Assembly: GCF_008123515.1 (NCBI RefSeq)
Contig: NZ_VSSR01000025.1
Location: 1 to 64,000, forward strand
Origin: Bradyrhizobium cytisi
GTDB taxonomy: Bacteria > Pseudomonadota > Alphaproteobacteria > Rhizobiales > Xanthobacteraceae
Direction of reading: 5' to 3'
DNA: 64,000 nt
Below the pieces are notes generated by a model that saw only the letters and a program-made list of their open reading frames with translations, did not search any database and had not been told where the DNA came from. The position numbers and the translations under genes were made by a program. The number at the start of each line of letters is the position of its first letter. Position 1 is the stretch's first letter. Positions 33,967 to 42,481 of the stretch are shown here, in pieces.

Positions 33967-35601
33967 ATGAAGCTCGGCACCGCCATTGCGGAAATCATGC
34001 GGCGCGAGGGGATCGAGATCCTCTGCGGCTATCCCGTCAACCATCTGATCGAGCACGCGGCGAAGGCCGAGATCCGCCCCGTGATGGTGCGCCAGGAGCG
34101 CGTCGGTTTGCACATGGCGGATGCGATCTCCCGCGTCACGTCGGGACGCACGATCGGCGCGTTCTGCATGCAGCACGGGCCCGGCGCCGAGAATGCGATG
34201 GGTGGCGTCGCGCAGTGTTTTGGCGAATCCGTTCCGGTGCTGGTGCTGCCGATGGGCTATCAGCGCAGGCTTGCGCATATCGAGCCGAACTTCAATTCCA
34301 GCGAGGCGATGAAATCGTTCTCGAAATCATCCGAGCCGATCATCCTCGCCGCCGAGGTCGCCAATATTTTCCGGCGCGCCTTCACCAGGCTCAAGAACGG
34401 GCGCGGCGGGCCTGTCATCGTCGAGATCCCCGCCGACATGTGGAACGAGGATGTGCCGGAGCCCCTGAACTACACGCCGGTGCTGCGCACCCGCTATGGC
34501 GCCGACCCCGTGCATGTCAGGGAAGCGGCCGGCCTGCTCGTCAACGCCAGGCGGCCGGTGATCTATGCCGGCCAGGGCGTGCATTACGCGCAGGCCTGGC
34601 CGCAACTGAAACGCCTTGCCGAGCGGCTCGCCATTCCCGTCACCACCAGTCTCGGCGGCAAATCCTCTTTCCCCGAGACGCATCCGCTGTCGCTCGGCTC
34701 GGGCGGCCTCGCGGTGCCGCGCGCGGTGCCAAAATTCCTCGCTGAAGCCGACGTCGTCTTCGGCATCGGCTGCTCCTTCACCGAGACCAGTTTTGGCATC
34801 GCGATGCCGAAGGGCAAGACCATCATCCATTCGACGCTCGATCCGAACCATCTCAACAAGGATATGGAGGCGAAGATCGGCCTCGTCGGCGACGCGGGTC
34901 TCGTGCTCGATGCGCTGCTGGAGGAGATCGGCAAGTCCGTCACGTCGAATCGCGATGCCTCGGCAGTCGCCGCAGAGATCGCGGCTTCGCACAAGGAGTG
35001 GCTCGCAAAATGGATGCCGAAACTCACCAGCAACGATGCGCCGCTCAACCCCTATCGCGTGCTGTGGGACCTGCAACACACCGTCGACATCGACAACACC
35101 ATCATCACCCATGACGCCGGCAGCCCGCGCGACCAGCTCTCGCCGTTCTGGAAGGCGGTCACGCCCCTGTCCTATCTCGGCTGGGGCAAGACGACGCAGC
35201 TTGGCTACGGCCTTGGTCTCGCGATGGGCGCCAAGCTCGCAAAACCCGACAAGCTCTGCATCAATGTCTGGGGCGATGCGGCCATTGGCTTCACGGGCAT
35301 GGATTTCGAGACCGCGGTGCGCGAGCGGATCCCGATCATGTCGATCCTGCTCAACAACTTCTCGATGGCGATCGAACTGAAGGTGATGCCGATCTCGACC
35401 GAGAAATATCGCTCGACCGACATTTCCGGCGACTATGCCGCGATGGCGCGCGCCTTTGGCGGCTACGGCGAGCGGGTGACGAGGCCGGAGGATATCATCC
35501 CCGCGATCAAGCGCGGCATCCAGAAGACGCAGGAAGGCGTGCCGGTGCTGCTGGAGTTCATCACCAGCAAGGAGACCGAGGTGTCGCGGCCGGGCACGTG
35601 A
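33967..35601 (+). CDS. thiamine-diphosphate enzyme of the acetolactate synthase-like family
   Basis: A 544-residue ThDP enzyme with the three-domain layout of benzoylformate decarboxylase and acetolactate synthase. The catalytic Glu is in VRQERVGLHMADA (about 45), the central domain spans about 185-320, and the ThDP-Mg motif is GDAAIGFTGMDFETA ending in NN 26 residues on. The substrate cannot be read; acetolactate synthases proper have an FAD region and quinone-binding motifs not evident here. GGGAGAGAG precedes the ATG. Stands alone. Confidence 0.88.
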   Translation: MKLGTAIAEIMRREGIEILCGYPVNHLIEHAAKAEIRPVMVRQERVGLHMADAISRVTSGRTIGAFCMQHGPGAENAMGGVAQCFGESVPVLVLPMGYQRRLAHIEPNFNSSEAMKSFSKSSEPIILAAEVANIFRRAFTRLKNGRGGPVIVEIPADMWNEDVPEPLNYTPVLRTRYGADPVHVREAAGLLVNARRPVIYAGQGVHYAQAWPQLKRLAERLAIPVTTSLGGKSSFPETHPLSLGSGGLAVPRAVPKFLAEADVVFGIGCSFTETSFGIAMPKGKTIIHSTLDPNHLNKDMEAKIGLVGDAGLVLDALLEEIGKSVTSNRDASAVAAEIAASHKEWLAKWMPKLTSNDAPLNPYRVLWDLQHTVDIDNTIITHDAGSPRDQLSPFWKAVTPLSYLGWGKTTQLGYGLGLAMGAKLAKPDKLCINVWGDAAIGFTGMDFETAVRERIPIMSILLNNFSMAIELKVMPISTEKYRSTDISGDYAAMARAFGGYGERVTRPEDIIPAIKRGIQKTQEGVPVLLEFITSKETEVSRPGT

Positions 35602-35696
35602 GGCAACCGCAGCTCCGCGGGCGCTGGCTCCGGCCGCAGAAGATGTGATAATCCGGCCTGGTGCCGCGCATGTCGCGGCCTTCAGCCGGAATGCGA

Positions 35697-38183
35697 ATGA
35701 CCAGCCTTTCCAACGATGCTGCCGGGATCGACGAGCTCAAGCGGCAATTGCAGTCCGCCGCGGCCGAGACCGCGCGGCTGCGCGATCGGCAAAACGCCAG
35801 CGCCGAGATCTTGCGCACCATCGCCGCCTCTCCCTCCGATGCCCGCCCCGTCTTTGCGGCGATCGCGTCCAGCTCAAAGCGCCTGCTCGGCGGCTTCTCC
35901 GCCACCGTGCTCCAGTTCATCGGCGATGAGCTGCACCTCGTGGCGTTTACGCCGACCAGCCCGGAAGGCGACGAAGGGCTGAAGGCGTCGTTCCCGCGGC
36001 GGATCGAGGATTTTCCGACCTTTGCGCTGGTTCGCGGCGGAGAGACGATCCAGTTTCCCGACAGCGAAGCCGACGAGGTCCCGGAGCTCAACCGCGATCT
36101 CGCGCGGCTGCGTGGCTTCCGCAGCGTGCTGTTCATGCCGCTGATGAACCGCGGCGAAGCCGTCGGCATGATCAGCGTCACGCGGACCGAGACCGGTGCA
36201 TTCGCGCCCGATCTCGTGGAGCTGCTCCAGACCTTCGCCGACCAGGCGGTGATCGCGATCGAGAATGCGCGGCTGTTCAACGCCACGCGCGAGACGCTGG
36301 AACGCCAGACCGCCACGGCCGACATCTTGAGGGTGATGGCGGCTTCGCCCTCCGACGTGCAGCCGGTGTTCGACGCCATCGCCACCAACGCCAACCGGCT
36401 GATCGGCGGCTTCTCCACCGCCGTGCTGCGCTACATCGACGGCGCCGCGCACCTTGCCGCCTTCACGCCGGGCGATCCGGCCGGCGATCGCGTGCTGCAG
36501 GAATCGTTCCCGGTGCCGTTGGCGCAGTTTCCGGCCCACCAGCTCACGGCCAGTGGCGAATCGACTCAGCTGCCCGACACCGAGCTCGAGCCGGCCGCAC
36601 GCGACATCGCCCGCGCCCGCGGCTTTCGCAGCATGCTGTTCACGCCTTTGATGAGCGAGGGTGAGGCCAAAGGCGTCATCATCGCGACGCGGCGGACGAC
36701 CGGCGCGTTCGCCGAGCATCATGTGCGGCTGTTGCAGACCTTCGCCGACCAGGCCGTGATCGCGGTCAAGAATGTCAGCCTGTTCAACGCCACCAGGGAA
36801 GCGCTGGAACGGCAGACTGCAACAGCCGATATCCTCAAGGTGATCGCGGCCTCGCCCGCCGACGTCACGCCGGTGTTCCAGGCGATCTCCGACAGCGCCA
36901 AGGCGCTGGTCGGCGGGCATTCCTCCACCGTCACCCGCGTCATCGACGGCGTGCTGCATCTGGCGGCCTTCACCACCGACAACGAGGCCGGCAACGCCGA
37001 GCTGCTCAGCACGTTCCCGGCGCCGCTGTCGTCATCAGGCATTCACAGCCGGGTGGCGACCAGCGGTGCGTACGCATTCCGCAGCGACATGCAGAACGAG
37101 GCAGACCTGACGGAGGCGATGCGGGAGCTGGCGCGGACGCGCGGCTATCGCAGCATCCTCGTGATCCCGATGCTACGCGACGGCGTTGCGATCGGCACCA
37201 TCGGCGTGACGCGCCCCGAAGCCGGCCCCTTCCCCGACAAGGCTATCAGCCTGCTCAAGACCTTCGCCGACCAGGCCGTGATTGCAATCGAGAACACGCG
37301 GCTGTTCAACGAGGTGCAGGACCGCACGCGCGACCTTGCGAAATCGCTCGACGATTTGCGCGCCGCGCAGGACCGGCTGATCCAGACCGAGAAGCTCGCC
37401 TCGCTCGGCCAGCTCACCGCCGGCATCGCGCACGAGATCAAGAACCCGCTCAACTTCGTCAACAATTTCGCCGCGCTCTCGGCCGAACTGACGGACGAGC
37501 TGAACGAGGTGCTCGCGCCCGCGCCGCTCGGCGACGATGTCCGCAACGACGTCGACGAGCTGACCGGGATGCTGAAGGACAATCTGCAAAAGGTCGTGCA
37601 GCACGGCAAGCGCGCCGATTCCATCGTCAAGAACATGCTGCTGCATTCGCGCGAAGGCGGCGGCGAGTACGGCTTGAGCGACATCAATGCGCTGGTCGAG
37701 GAGAGCCTCAACCTTGCCTATCATGGCGCGCGTGCCGAGAAGCCGCAGTTCGACGTGACGCTGAAGCGCGAGCTCGATCCGGCCGCAGGCTCCGCAAATT
37801 TGTTTCCGCAGGAGATCTCGCGGGTGCTGCTGAACCTGATCTCGAACGGGTTTTATGCGGTGACAAAGCGTCAGGCGGAGAGCGGCGGCGGCACTTTCGA
37901 GCCGGTCGTGACCGCCACCACCCGCGACCGCGGCGACAGCATCGAGATCCGCATCCGCGACAACGGCACCGGCATTCCCGACGACGTGAAGGCGAAAATG
38001 TTCAATCCGTTCTTCACGACCAAGCCGGCCGGCGAAGGCACCGGCCTCGGATTGTCGATGAGCCACGACATCGTGGTCAAGCAGCACGGCGGCACGATCG
38101 ACGTCGCGACGGAGCCGGGTCGGTTCACGGAGTTCACGATTGTGCTGCCGCGGAAGGGCGGTTTTGCGGACAACAAGGGATAG
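35697..38183 (+). CDS. triple-GAF soluble sensor histidine kinase
   Basis: An 828-residue cytoplasmic kinase. A short coiled coil leads into three GAF domains (about 20-185, 195-355, 365-535), each opening with a near-identical linker such as LERQTATADILRV and closing with LLQTFADQAVIAIENARLFN. The kinase core follows: H-box with His579 (GIAHEIKNPLNFVNNF) and ATPase motifs DNGTGIPDDV and GTGLGLSM. No membrane helix or cognate regulator. Start uncertain: ATGs at 35691 and 35697 and a GTG at 35661. Confidence 0.92.
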   Translation: MTSLSNDAAGIDELKRQLQSAAAETARLRDRQNASAEILRTIAASPSDARPVFAAIASSSKRLLGGFSATVLQFIGDELHLVAFTPTSPEGDEGLKASFPRRIEDFPTFALVRGGETIQFPDSEADEVPELNRDLARLRGFRSVLFMPLMNRGEAVGMISVTRTETGAFAPDLVELLQTFADQAVIAIENARLFNATRETLERQTATADILRVMAASPSDVQPVFDAIATNANRLIGGFSTAVLRYIDGAAHLAAFTPGDPAGDRVLQESFPVPLAQFPAHQLTASGESTQLPDTELEPAARDIARARGFRSMLFTPLMSEGEAKGVIIATRRTTGAFAEHHVRLLQTFADQAVIAVKNVSLFNATREALERQTATADILKVIAASPADVTPVFQAISDSAKALVGGHSSTVTRVIDGVLHLAAFTTDNEAGNAELLSTFPAPLSSSGIHSRVATSGAYAFRSDMQNEADLTEAMRELARTRGYRSILVIPMLRDGVAIGTIGVTRPEAGPFPDKAISLLKTFADQAVIAIENTRLFNEVQDRTRDLAKSLDDLRAAQDRLIQTEKLASLGQLTAGIAHEIKNPLNFVNNFAALSAELTDELNEVLAPAPLGDDVRNDVDELTGMLKDNLQKVVQHGKRADSIVKNMLLHSREGGGEYGLSDINALVEESLNLAYHGARAEKPQFDVTLKRELDPAAGSANLFPQEISRVLLNLISNGFYAVTKRQAESGGGTFEPVVTATTRDRGDSIEIRIRDNGTGIPDDVKAKMFNPFFTTKPAGEGTGLGLSMSHDIVVKQHGGTIDVATEPGRFTEFTIVLPRKGGFADNKG

Positions 38184-38201
38184 CGTCAGTCGGGGGATGG
38201 G

Positions 38202-39905
38202 TTGACTGGTCTCGCGCGGTTCTTTCGGCGGCAATTGCTCTCGCTGTCCGGCGTCGGCCTGATGCTGGGCGCGCTGTTCTTCGCAGCCGCGCTGACGCCG
38301 ACGCTGATCCCGCGCAGCTATCTCACGCAAGGGGCGCTGGCCGGCGGCTGCTTTGCGATCGGCTACCTCAGTGGTGTCCTGTGGCGCCGGCTATGGCACT
38401 ATCTCGAGCTGCCCGAGCCGTCAGCGCGCGCGAGATCTGTTGCGAATGCGCTGGTCGCAATCGGCTGTCTGCTCGTCGTCATCGCCGCCCTCTGGCGCAC
38501 GACCGCATGGCAGAATGCGATCCGCAGTGTCATGAAGATGGCGCCGGTCGAGACCGCGCATCCGGTGAAGGTCTGCATCATCGCCCTGATCACGTTCGTG
38601 GTGCTGCTGGTGCTGGGGCGGCTGTTCGCACTTGTCGCCCGCGTCCTCGCCACGCGCACGGGGCGTGTCATTCCGCGAAAAGTTGCGAACGTCATTGGTG
38701 CGCTGGTGGCAGCACTGCTGTTCTGGTCAATCGCCAGCAATGTCCTGATCCGCACGGCGTTCAACGCGCTCGATTCTTCGTTCCGCGAGCTCGATGTCCT
38801 GTTCGAGCCCGAACGCCCGCAGCCGACCGCCTCGAATCGGACCGGAAGCCCGGCATCCCTCGTGAAGTGGAAGGAGCTCGGGCGCATGGGGCGCCGCTTC
38901 ATTGCCTCGGGCCCGACCGCAGGCGGGATCAGTGCCGTGACGGAACGGCCCGCGCAGGAACCTGTGCGCGTCTATGTGGGGCTCGCTGCCGGCGACACGG
39001 CGCAGGCGCGGGCCAGGCTCGCGCTTGACGAGCTCAAACGCCAGCACGGTTTCGAGCGAAAGGTTCTGATCGTCATCACGCCGACCGGCACCGGCTGGAT
39101 CGATCCGTCCGCGATGGATACGGTCGAATATCTCCACCACGGCGACGTCGCCAGCGTCGCGATGCAGTATTCCTATCTCAACAGCCCGCTGTCGCTGCTG
39201 TTTCAGCCCGAATACGGCGCGGAAGCCGCGCGGGCGCTGTTCGCGGAGATCTACGGCTACTGGACGACGCTGCCGAAGGACAAGCGGCCGAAGCTGTATC
39301 TGCACGGGCTCAGCCTCGGTGCCCTCAACTCGGAAAAGTCGGCCGAGCTGTTCGAGACGATCGGCGATCCCATTGCCGGCGCGCTGTGGAGCGGTGCGCC
39401 GTTCGAGAGCCGCATCTGGCGCTCGATCACCGACAACCGCAATCCGGGCTCGCCGGCGTGGCTGCCTGAATTCCGCGACGGCCGCTTCGTGCGCTTCATG
39501 AACCAGAACGGGCCGACGGTGCCCGCAGATGCGCCATGGGGCCCGATGCGCGTCGTCTATCTGCAATATGCCAGCGACGCGATCACGTTCTTCGCCTACC
39601 GCGACGCCTACCACCCCCCGGCCTGGATGAATGCGCCGCGCGGCCCCGACGTGTCACCGGAGCTTAGGTGGTATCCGATCGTCACCATGCTTCAACTCGC
39701 CCTCGACATGGCGGTCGCGACCAACACGCCGATGGGCTTTGGCCATGTCTACGCGCCCGAGCATTATGTCGATGCCTGGATCGCGGTCACCGATGTCAAT
39801 GATTGGTCGGCTGATGCGCTGGCGAAGCTTAAGGAGCAGCTTGCGGCAAAAGCGCGGAAGACGAGCGTCGGCAATCTCGACGACGATCCTGATCGCGGCG
39901 GATAG
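38202..39905 (+). CDS. membrane alpha/beta-hydrolase family protein
   Basis: A 567-residue protein with an N-terminal four- or five-helix membrane domain (about 12-190) and a C-terminal hydrolase domain with nucleophile Ser371 in HGLSLGALN. This layout matches the alpha/beta-hydrolase 9 family, known from actinobacteria and rhizobia, possibly lipid esterases. It starts with TTG after GGGGGATGGG, 18 bases behind the GAF kinase, so the two may be co-transcribed. It converges with the exporter gene, with 6 bases between stops. Confidence 0.85.
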   Translation: MTGLARFFRRQLLSLSGVGLMLGALFFAAALTPTLIPRSYLTQGALAGGCFAIGYLSGVLWRRLWHYLELPEPSARARSVANALVAIGCLLVVIAALWRTTAWQNAIRSVMKMAPVETAHPVKVCIIALITFVVLLVLGRLFALVARVLATRTGRVIPRKVANVIGALVAALLFWSIASNVLIRTAFNALDSSFRELDVLFEPERPQPTASNRTGSPASLVKWKELGRMGRRFIASGPTAGGISAVTERPAQEPVRVYVGLAAGDTAQARARLALDELKRQHGFERKVLIVITPTGTGWIDPSAMDTVEYLHHGDVASVAMQYSYLNSPLSLLFQPEYGAEAARALFAEIYGYWTTLPKDKRPKLYLHGLSLGALNSEKSAELFETIGDPIAGALWSGAPFESRIWRSITDNRNPGSPAWLPEFRDGRFVRFMNQNGPTVPADAPWGPMRVVYLQYASDAITFFAYRDAYHPPAWMNAPRGPDVSPELRWYPIVTMLQLALDMAVATNTPMGFGHVYAPEHYVDAWIAVTDVNDWSADALAKLKEQLAAKARKTSVGNLDDDPDRGG

Positions 39906-39911
39906 AGATCG

Positions 39912-41501
39912 CTATTCCGCCATCTCGACGGGCTGCGTGGTGGTGGGACCAGCCAGCGGCCGCTCCTCCATCATGATCAGGCAGAGCGAGGCGGTGGTCA
40001 TCAGCGCGGTCGCGGCCGCAAAGACGTAGCGGAAGGCGTGCCGCATGTCCTCGGTGGGGATCGCCGGGATGGAGCCTGCGGCGTGATGCTCGCCGGCCAG
40101 CGGAATATCGGCGCCGAGCGCGATCAGCAGGATGGCCGCGAACGCGGCGACCGTGAACGAGGACATCAGCGAACGGAAGAAGTTCATGGCCCCGGTGATG
40201 GTGCCGACCTGCGGGCGGGCCACTGAATTCTGCAGCGAGACCACGCAGACCGGGAAGGTCGTGCCGAGGCCGAGCGCAAAGGCGGCCATCAGCGTCAGCA
40301 GTCCCCATAGCGGCAGCGTGGTGACCGTGAGGCCGAGCGCGCAGATCGCAGCCCAGGACGTGCCGATGATGGCGACGCGCTTGTAATGCTTGGCGCGCGC
40401 CATGGTGCGGCCCGCGATCGCCGCACCACAGGTCGAGACCGCCGCGAGCGGAATCAGTGCAAGGCCCGCCTCGCTGGCACTGAGGTGGTAGACCGACTCG
40501 TAATAGAGCGGCAGCTGCACGGTGAGGCCGGTGATGGCCCCTAAGCCGCAGCCGCCGGCGGTAAGCGCGAACGGCGCGACCGATCCCGAGAGCAACGGCA
40601 ACGGCAGGAACGGCTCGTCGGCGCGACGCGCGTGCCATACGAAGGTGACCGCAAGCGCGACGGCGCCGCCCACCATCGACAGCACGGTCGGCGAGAGCCA
40701 GGGATAGCGCGTGCCGCCCCAGGTCAGCACCAGCATGAAGACGACGGCAGAGGCCATCAGCAGCACGCCGCCGAGCCAGTCGACCTTGCGCTTGCGGTGG
40801 AACACCGGGATCTTCTTCATCTTCGGCAGCAGCAGCGCGAGCGCTGCGGCTGCGAGCGGCAGGTTGATCCAGAAGATCATCGACCAGTGCAGATGCTCGG
40901 CGAACACGCCGCCGATGACGGGGCCGAGAATGCCGCCGACCATCCAGACGCTGGAGAAATAAGCCTGGTACTGGCCGCGCTCGCGCGGGGACACCACGTC
41001 GGAGATCACGGTCTGCACGACAGGCATGATGCCGCCGCCGCCCAGCCCCTGCAGGCCGCGCGCCAAAATCAGCATCGGCATGTTCGGCGCGATCGCGCAC
41101 AACACCGATCCCGCGATGAACAGGCTCAGCGACACGATGATCATGGCCTTGCGGCCGTAGATGTCGCTCAGCGTCCCGAACACCGGCGCGACCGCGGTCG
41201 AGGCGAGCAGATAGGCGGTGATGACCCAGGAAAGATTCGAGACATCCTGGAACTGACGGCCGATGGTCGGCAGCGCAGTGGCGACGATGGTCTGGTCGAG
41301 GGCAGCCAGGAACATCGTCAGCATCAGGCTGAGTACGATGGTCCGGACCTCGTCCTGCGACAGCGGGACCGGCGGCGCGAGGGAAGGAGCGTCACTCACG
41401 CTGATGACCTCGCCCGGAAGGCGGGTCAGTTCCTCGGCGATCTCGTCGGGCAATGTCTGGATGTCGGCAGATTGGCTGCTCTGCCGTGCGAACTTGTTCA
41501 T
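39912..41501 (-). CDS. DHA2-family (14-helix) MFS drug exporter
   Basis: A 529-residue major facilitator of the EmrB/QacA type. It has motif D LDQTIVATALPTIG in helix 1, motif A around GTLSDIYGRKAMII, and motif C near GGILGPVIGGVF. The N-terminal 45 residues are a hydrophilic extension. Proton-driven export of drugs or metabolites is the family role. No EmrA-type adaptor or regulator is adjacent. Confidence 0.92.
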   Translation of the reverse strand: MNKFARQSSQSADIQTLPDEIAEELTRLPGEVISVSDAPSLAPPVPLSQDEVRTIVLSLMLTMFLAALDQTIVATALPTIGRQFQDVSNLSWVITAYLLASTAVAPVFGTLSDIYGRKAMIIVSLSLFIAGSVLCAIAPNMPMLILARGLQGLGGGGIMPVVQTVISDVVSPRERGQYQAYFSSVWMVGGILGPVIGGVFAEHLHWSMIFWINLPLAAAALALLLPKMKKIPVFHRKRKVDWLGGVLLMASAVVFMLVLTWGGTRYPWLSPTVLSMVGGAVALAVTFVWHARRADEPFLPLPLLSGSVAPFALTAGGCGLGAITGLTVQLPLYYESVYHLSASEAGLALIPLAAVSTCGAAIAGRTMARAKHYKRVAIIGTSWAAICALGLTVTTLPLWGLLTLMAAFALGLGTTFPVCVVSLQNSVARPQVGTITGAMNFFRSLMSSFTVAAFAAILLIALGADIPLAGEHHAAGSIPAIPTEDMRHAFRYVFAAATALMTTASLCLIMMEERPLAGPTTTQPVEMAE

Positions 41502-41674
41502 TTCGGGCGTATCAGATCGAGCGTGTTGCGGTGCAAAGCCGCGAAGGATTCGTTCTATGAACCCAATCTAGACAGCAAAGTTCTTCTCAGGCAGGCACCG
41601 CGGCGCATGGGTGCGTCCCGCACCACGGTCATCCCGAACAATTGACTGAGATGGCAGACCGGACCGGTCCGTGA

Positions 41675-42190
41675 TCAGGCCTTGGGGCGTCGCTTCAGGC
41701 GTGCTCGTTTCGGGATCTGCCCCGGCCATTGCACGATATAGTTTTCGAGCTTGTCGTCCGGGACCCCTTCCTCGGTGCCCGAGACCCGGCCGCGCACGGA
41801 GACGCCGGCCTCGTGCACCGTATTGGGATCCCCTGATATCAGCGGGTGCCACCAATAGAGATCGCGACCCTGGGCGACGAGCCTGTAGCCGCAGGTCGGC
41901 GGCAGCCAAGGCAGCGTGCGGACCTTCTCGGGGGTCATGACAACGCAGTCCGGGACGAAGTCGAAGCGATTCGCGTAGTCCTTGCAGCCGCTGGTGCAGG
42001 AATCGAGCATCTTGCAGCTGACGTCGGTGAAATAGATCTCGCCGGTATCCTCATCTTCGAGCTTGCTCAGGCAGCAGCGGCCGCAGCCGTCGCACAGGCT
42101 CTCCCATTCGGCCGGCGACATGTCCTCCATCTTCTTGGTTTTCCAGAAGAATCCATCCTGGTCTGAAGGTCGTTTGCGAGCTGCGGTCAT
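41675..42190 (-). CDS. YcgN/UPF0260-family Cys-cluster protein
   Basis: A 171-residue protein with the family pattern CDGCGRCCLSKLED, then CKMLDSCTSGCKDY and a later Cys in PDCVVM and PTCGY. The cysteines probably bind zinc or an Fe-S cluster; the family's function is unknown. I take the ATG at 42188-42190; another in-frame ATG is 13 codons upstream. Divergent from the PBP1A gene. Confidence 0.9.
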   Translation of the reverse strand: MTAARKRPSDQDGFFWKTKKMEDMSPAEWESLCDGCGRCCLSKLEDEDTGEIYFTDVSCKMLDSCTSGCKDYANRFDFVPDCVVMTPEKVRTLPWLPPTCGYRLVAQGRDLYWWHPLISGDPNTVHEAGVSVRGRVSGTEEGVPDDKLENYIVQWPGQIPKRARLKRRPKA

Positions 42191-42481
42191 GCGTCTGATA
42201 CGATTCCAAAAAGCTGCGGCCAGTGCCATCTAGGGCGCGCGGCCCTAAAGCCGCAAGCAACGCCCCATAAGGCCCGTAATGAACCGGGGTTCAATTAGGC
42301 CTGTTGTTCAAAATTGCGAGCCTGACCATTGGTTTATAGGCCCCGCTCGGCTAGAAGAACAGCAAGTCCCCTCGGACGCGAAACGGGCGCCTTGGGTTTG
42401 CCGCAACAATCCCGCAAGACGTCTCGATGCCGCCCCGGCCGGGTGCTTGAACGCTTTCGAAGCGAGCCTCAAGGGTTCTAG

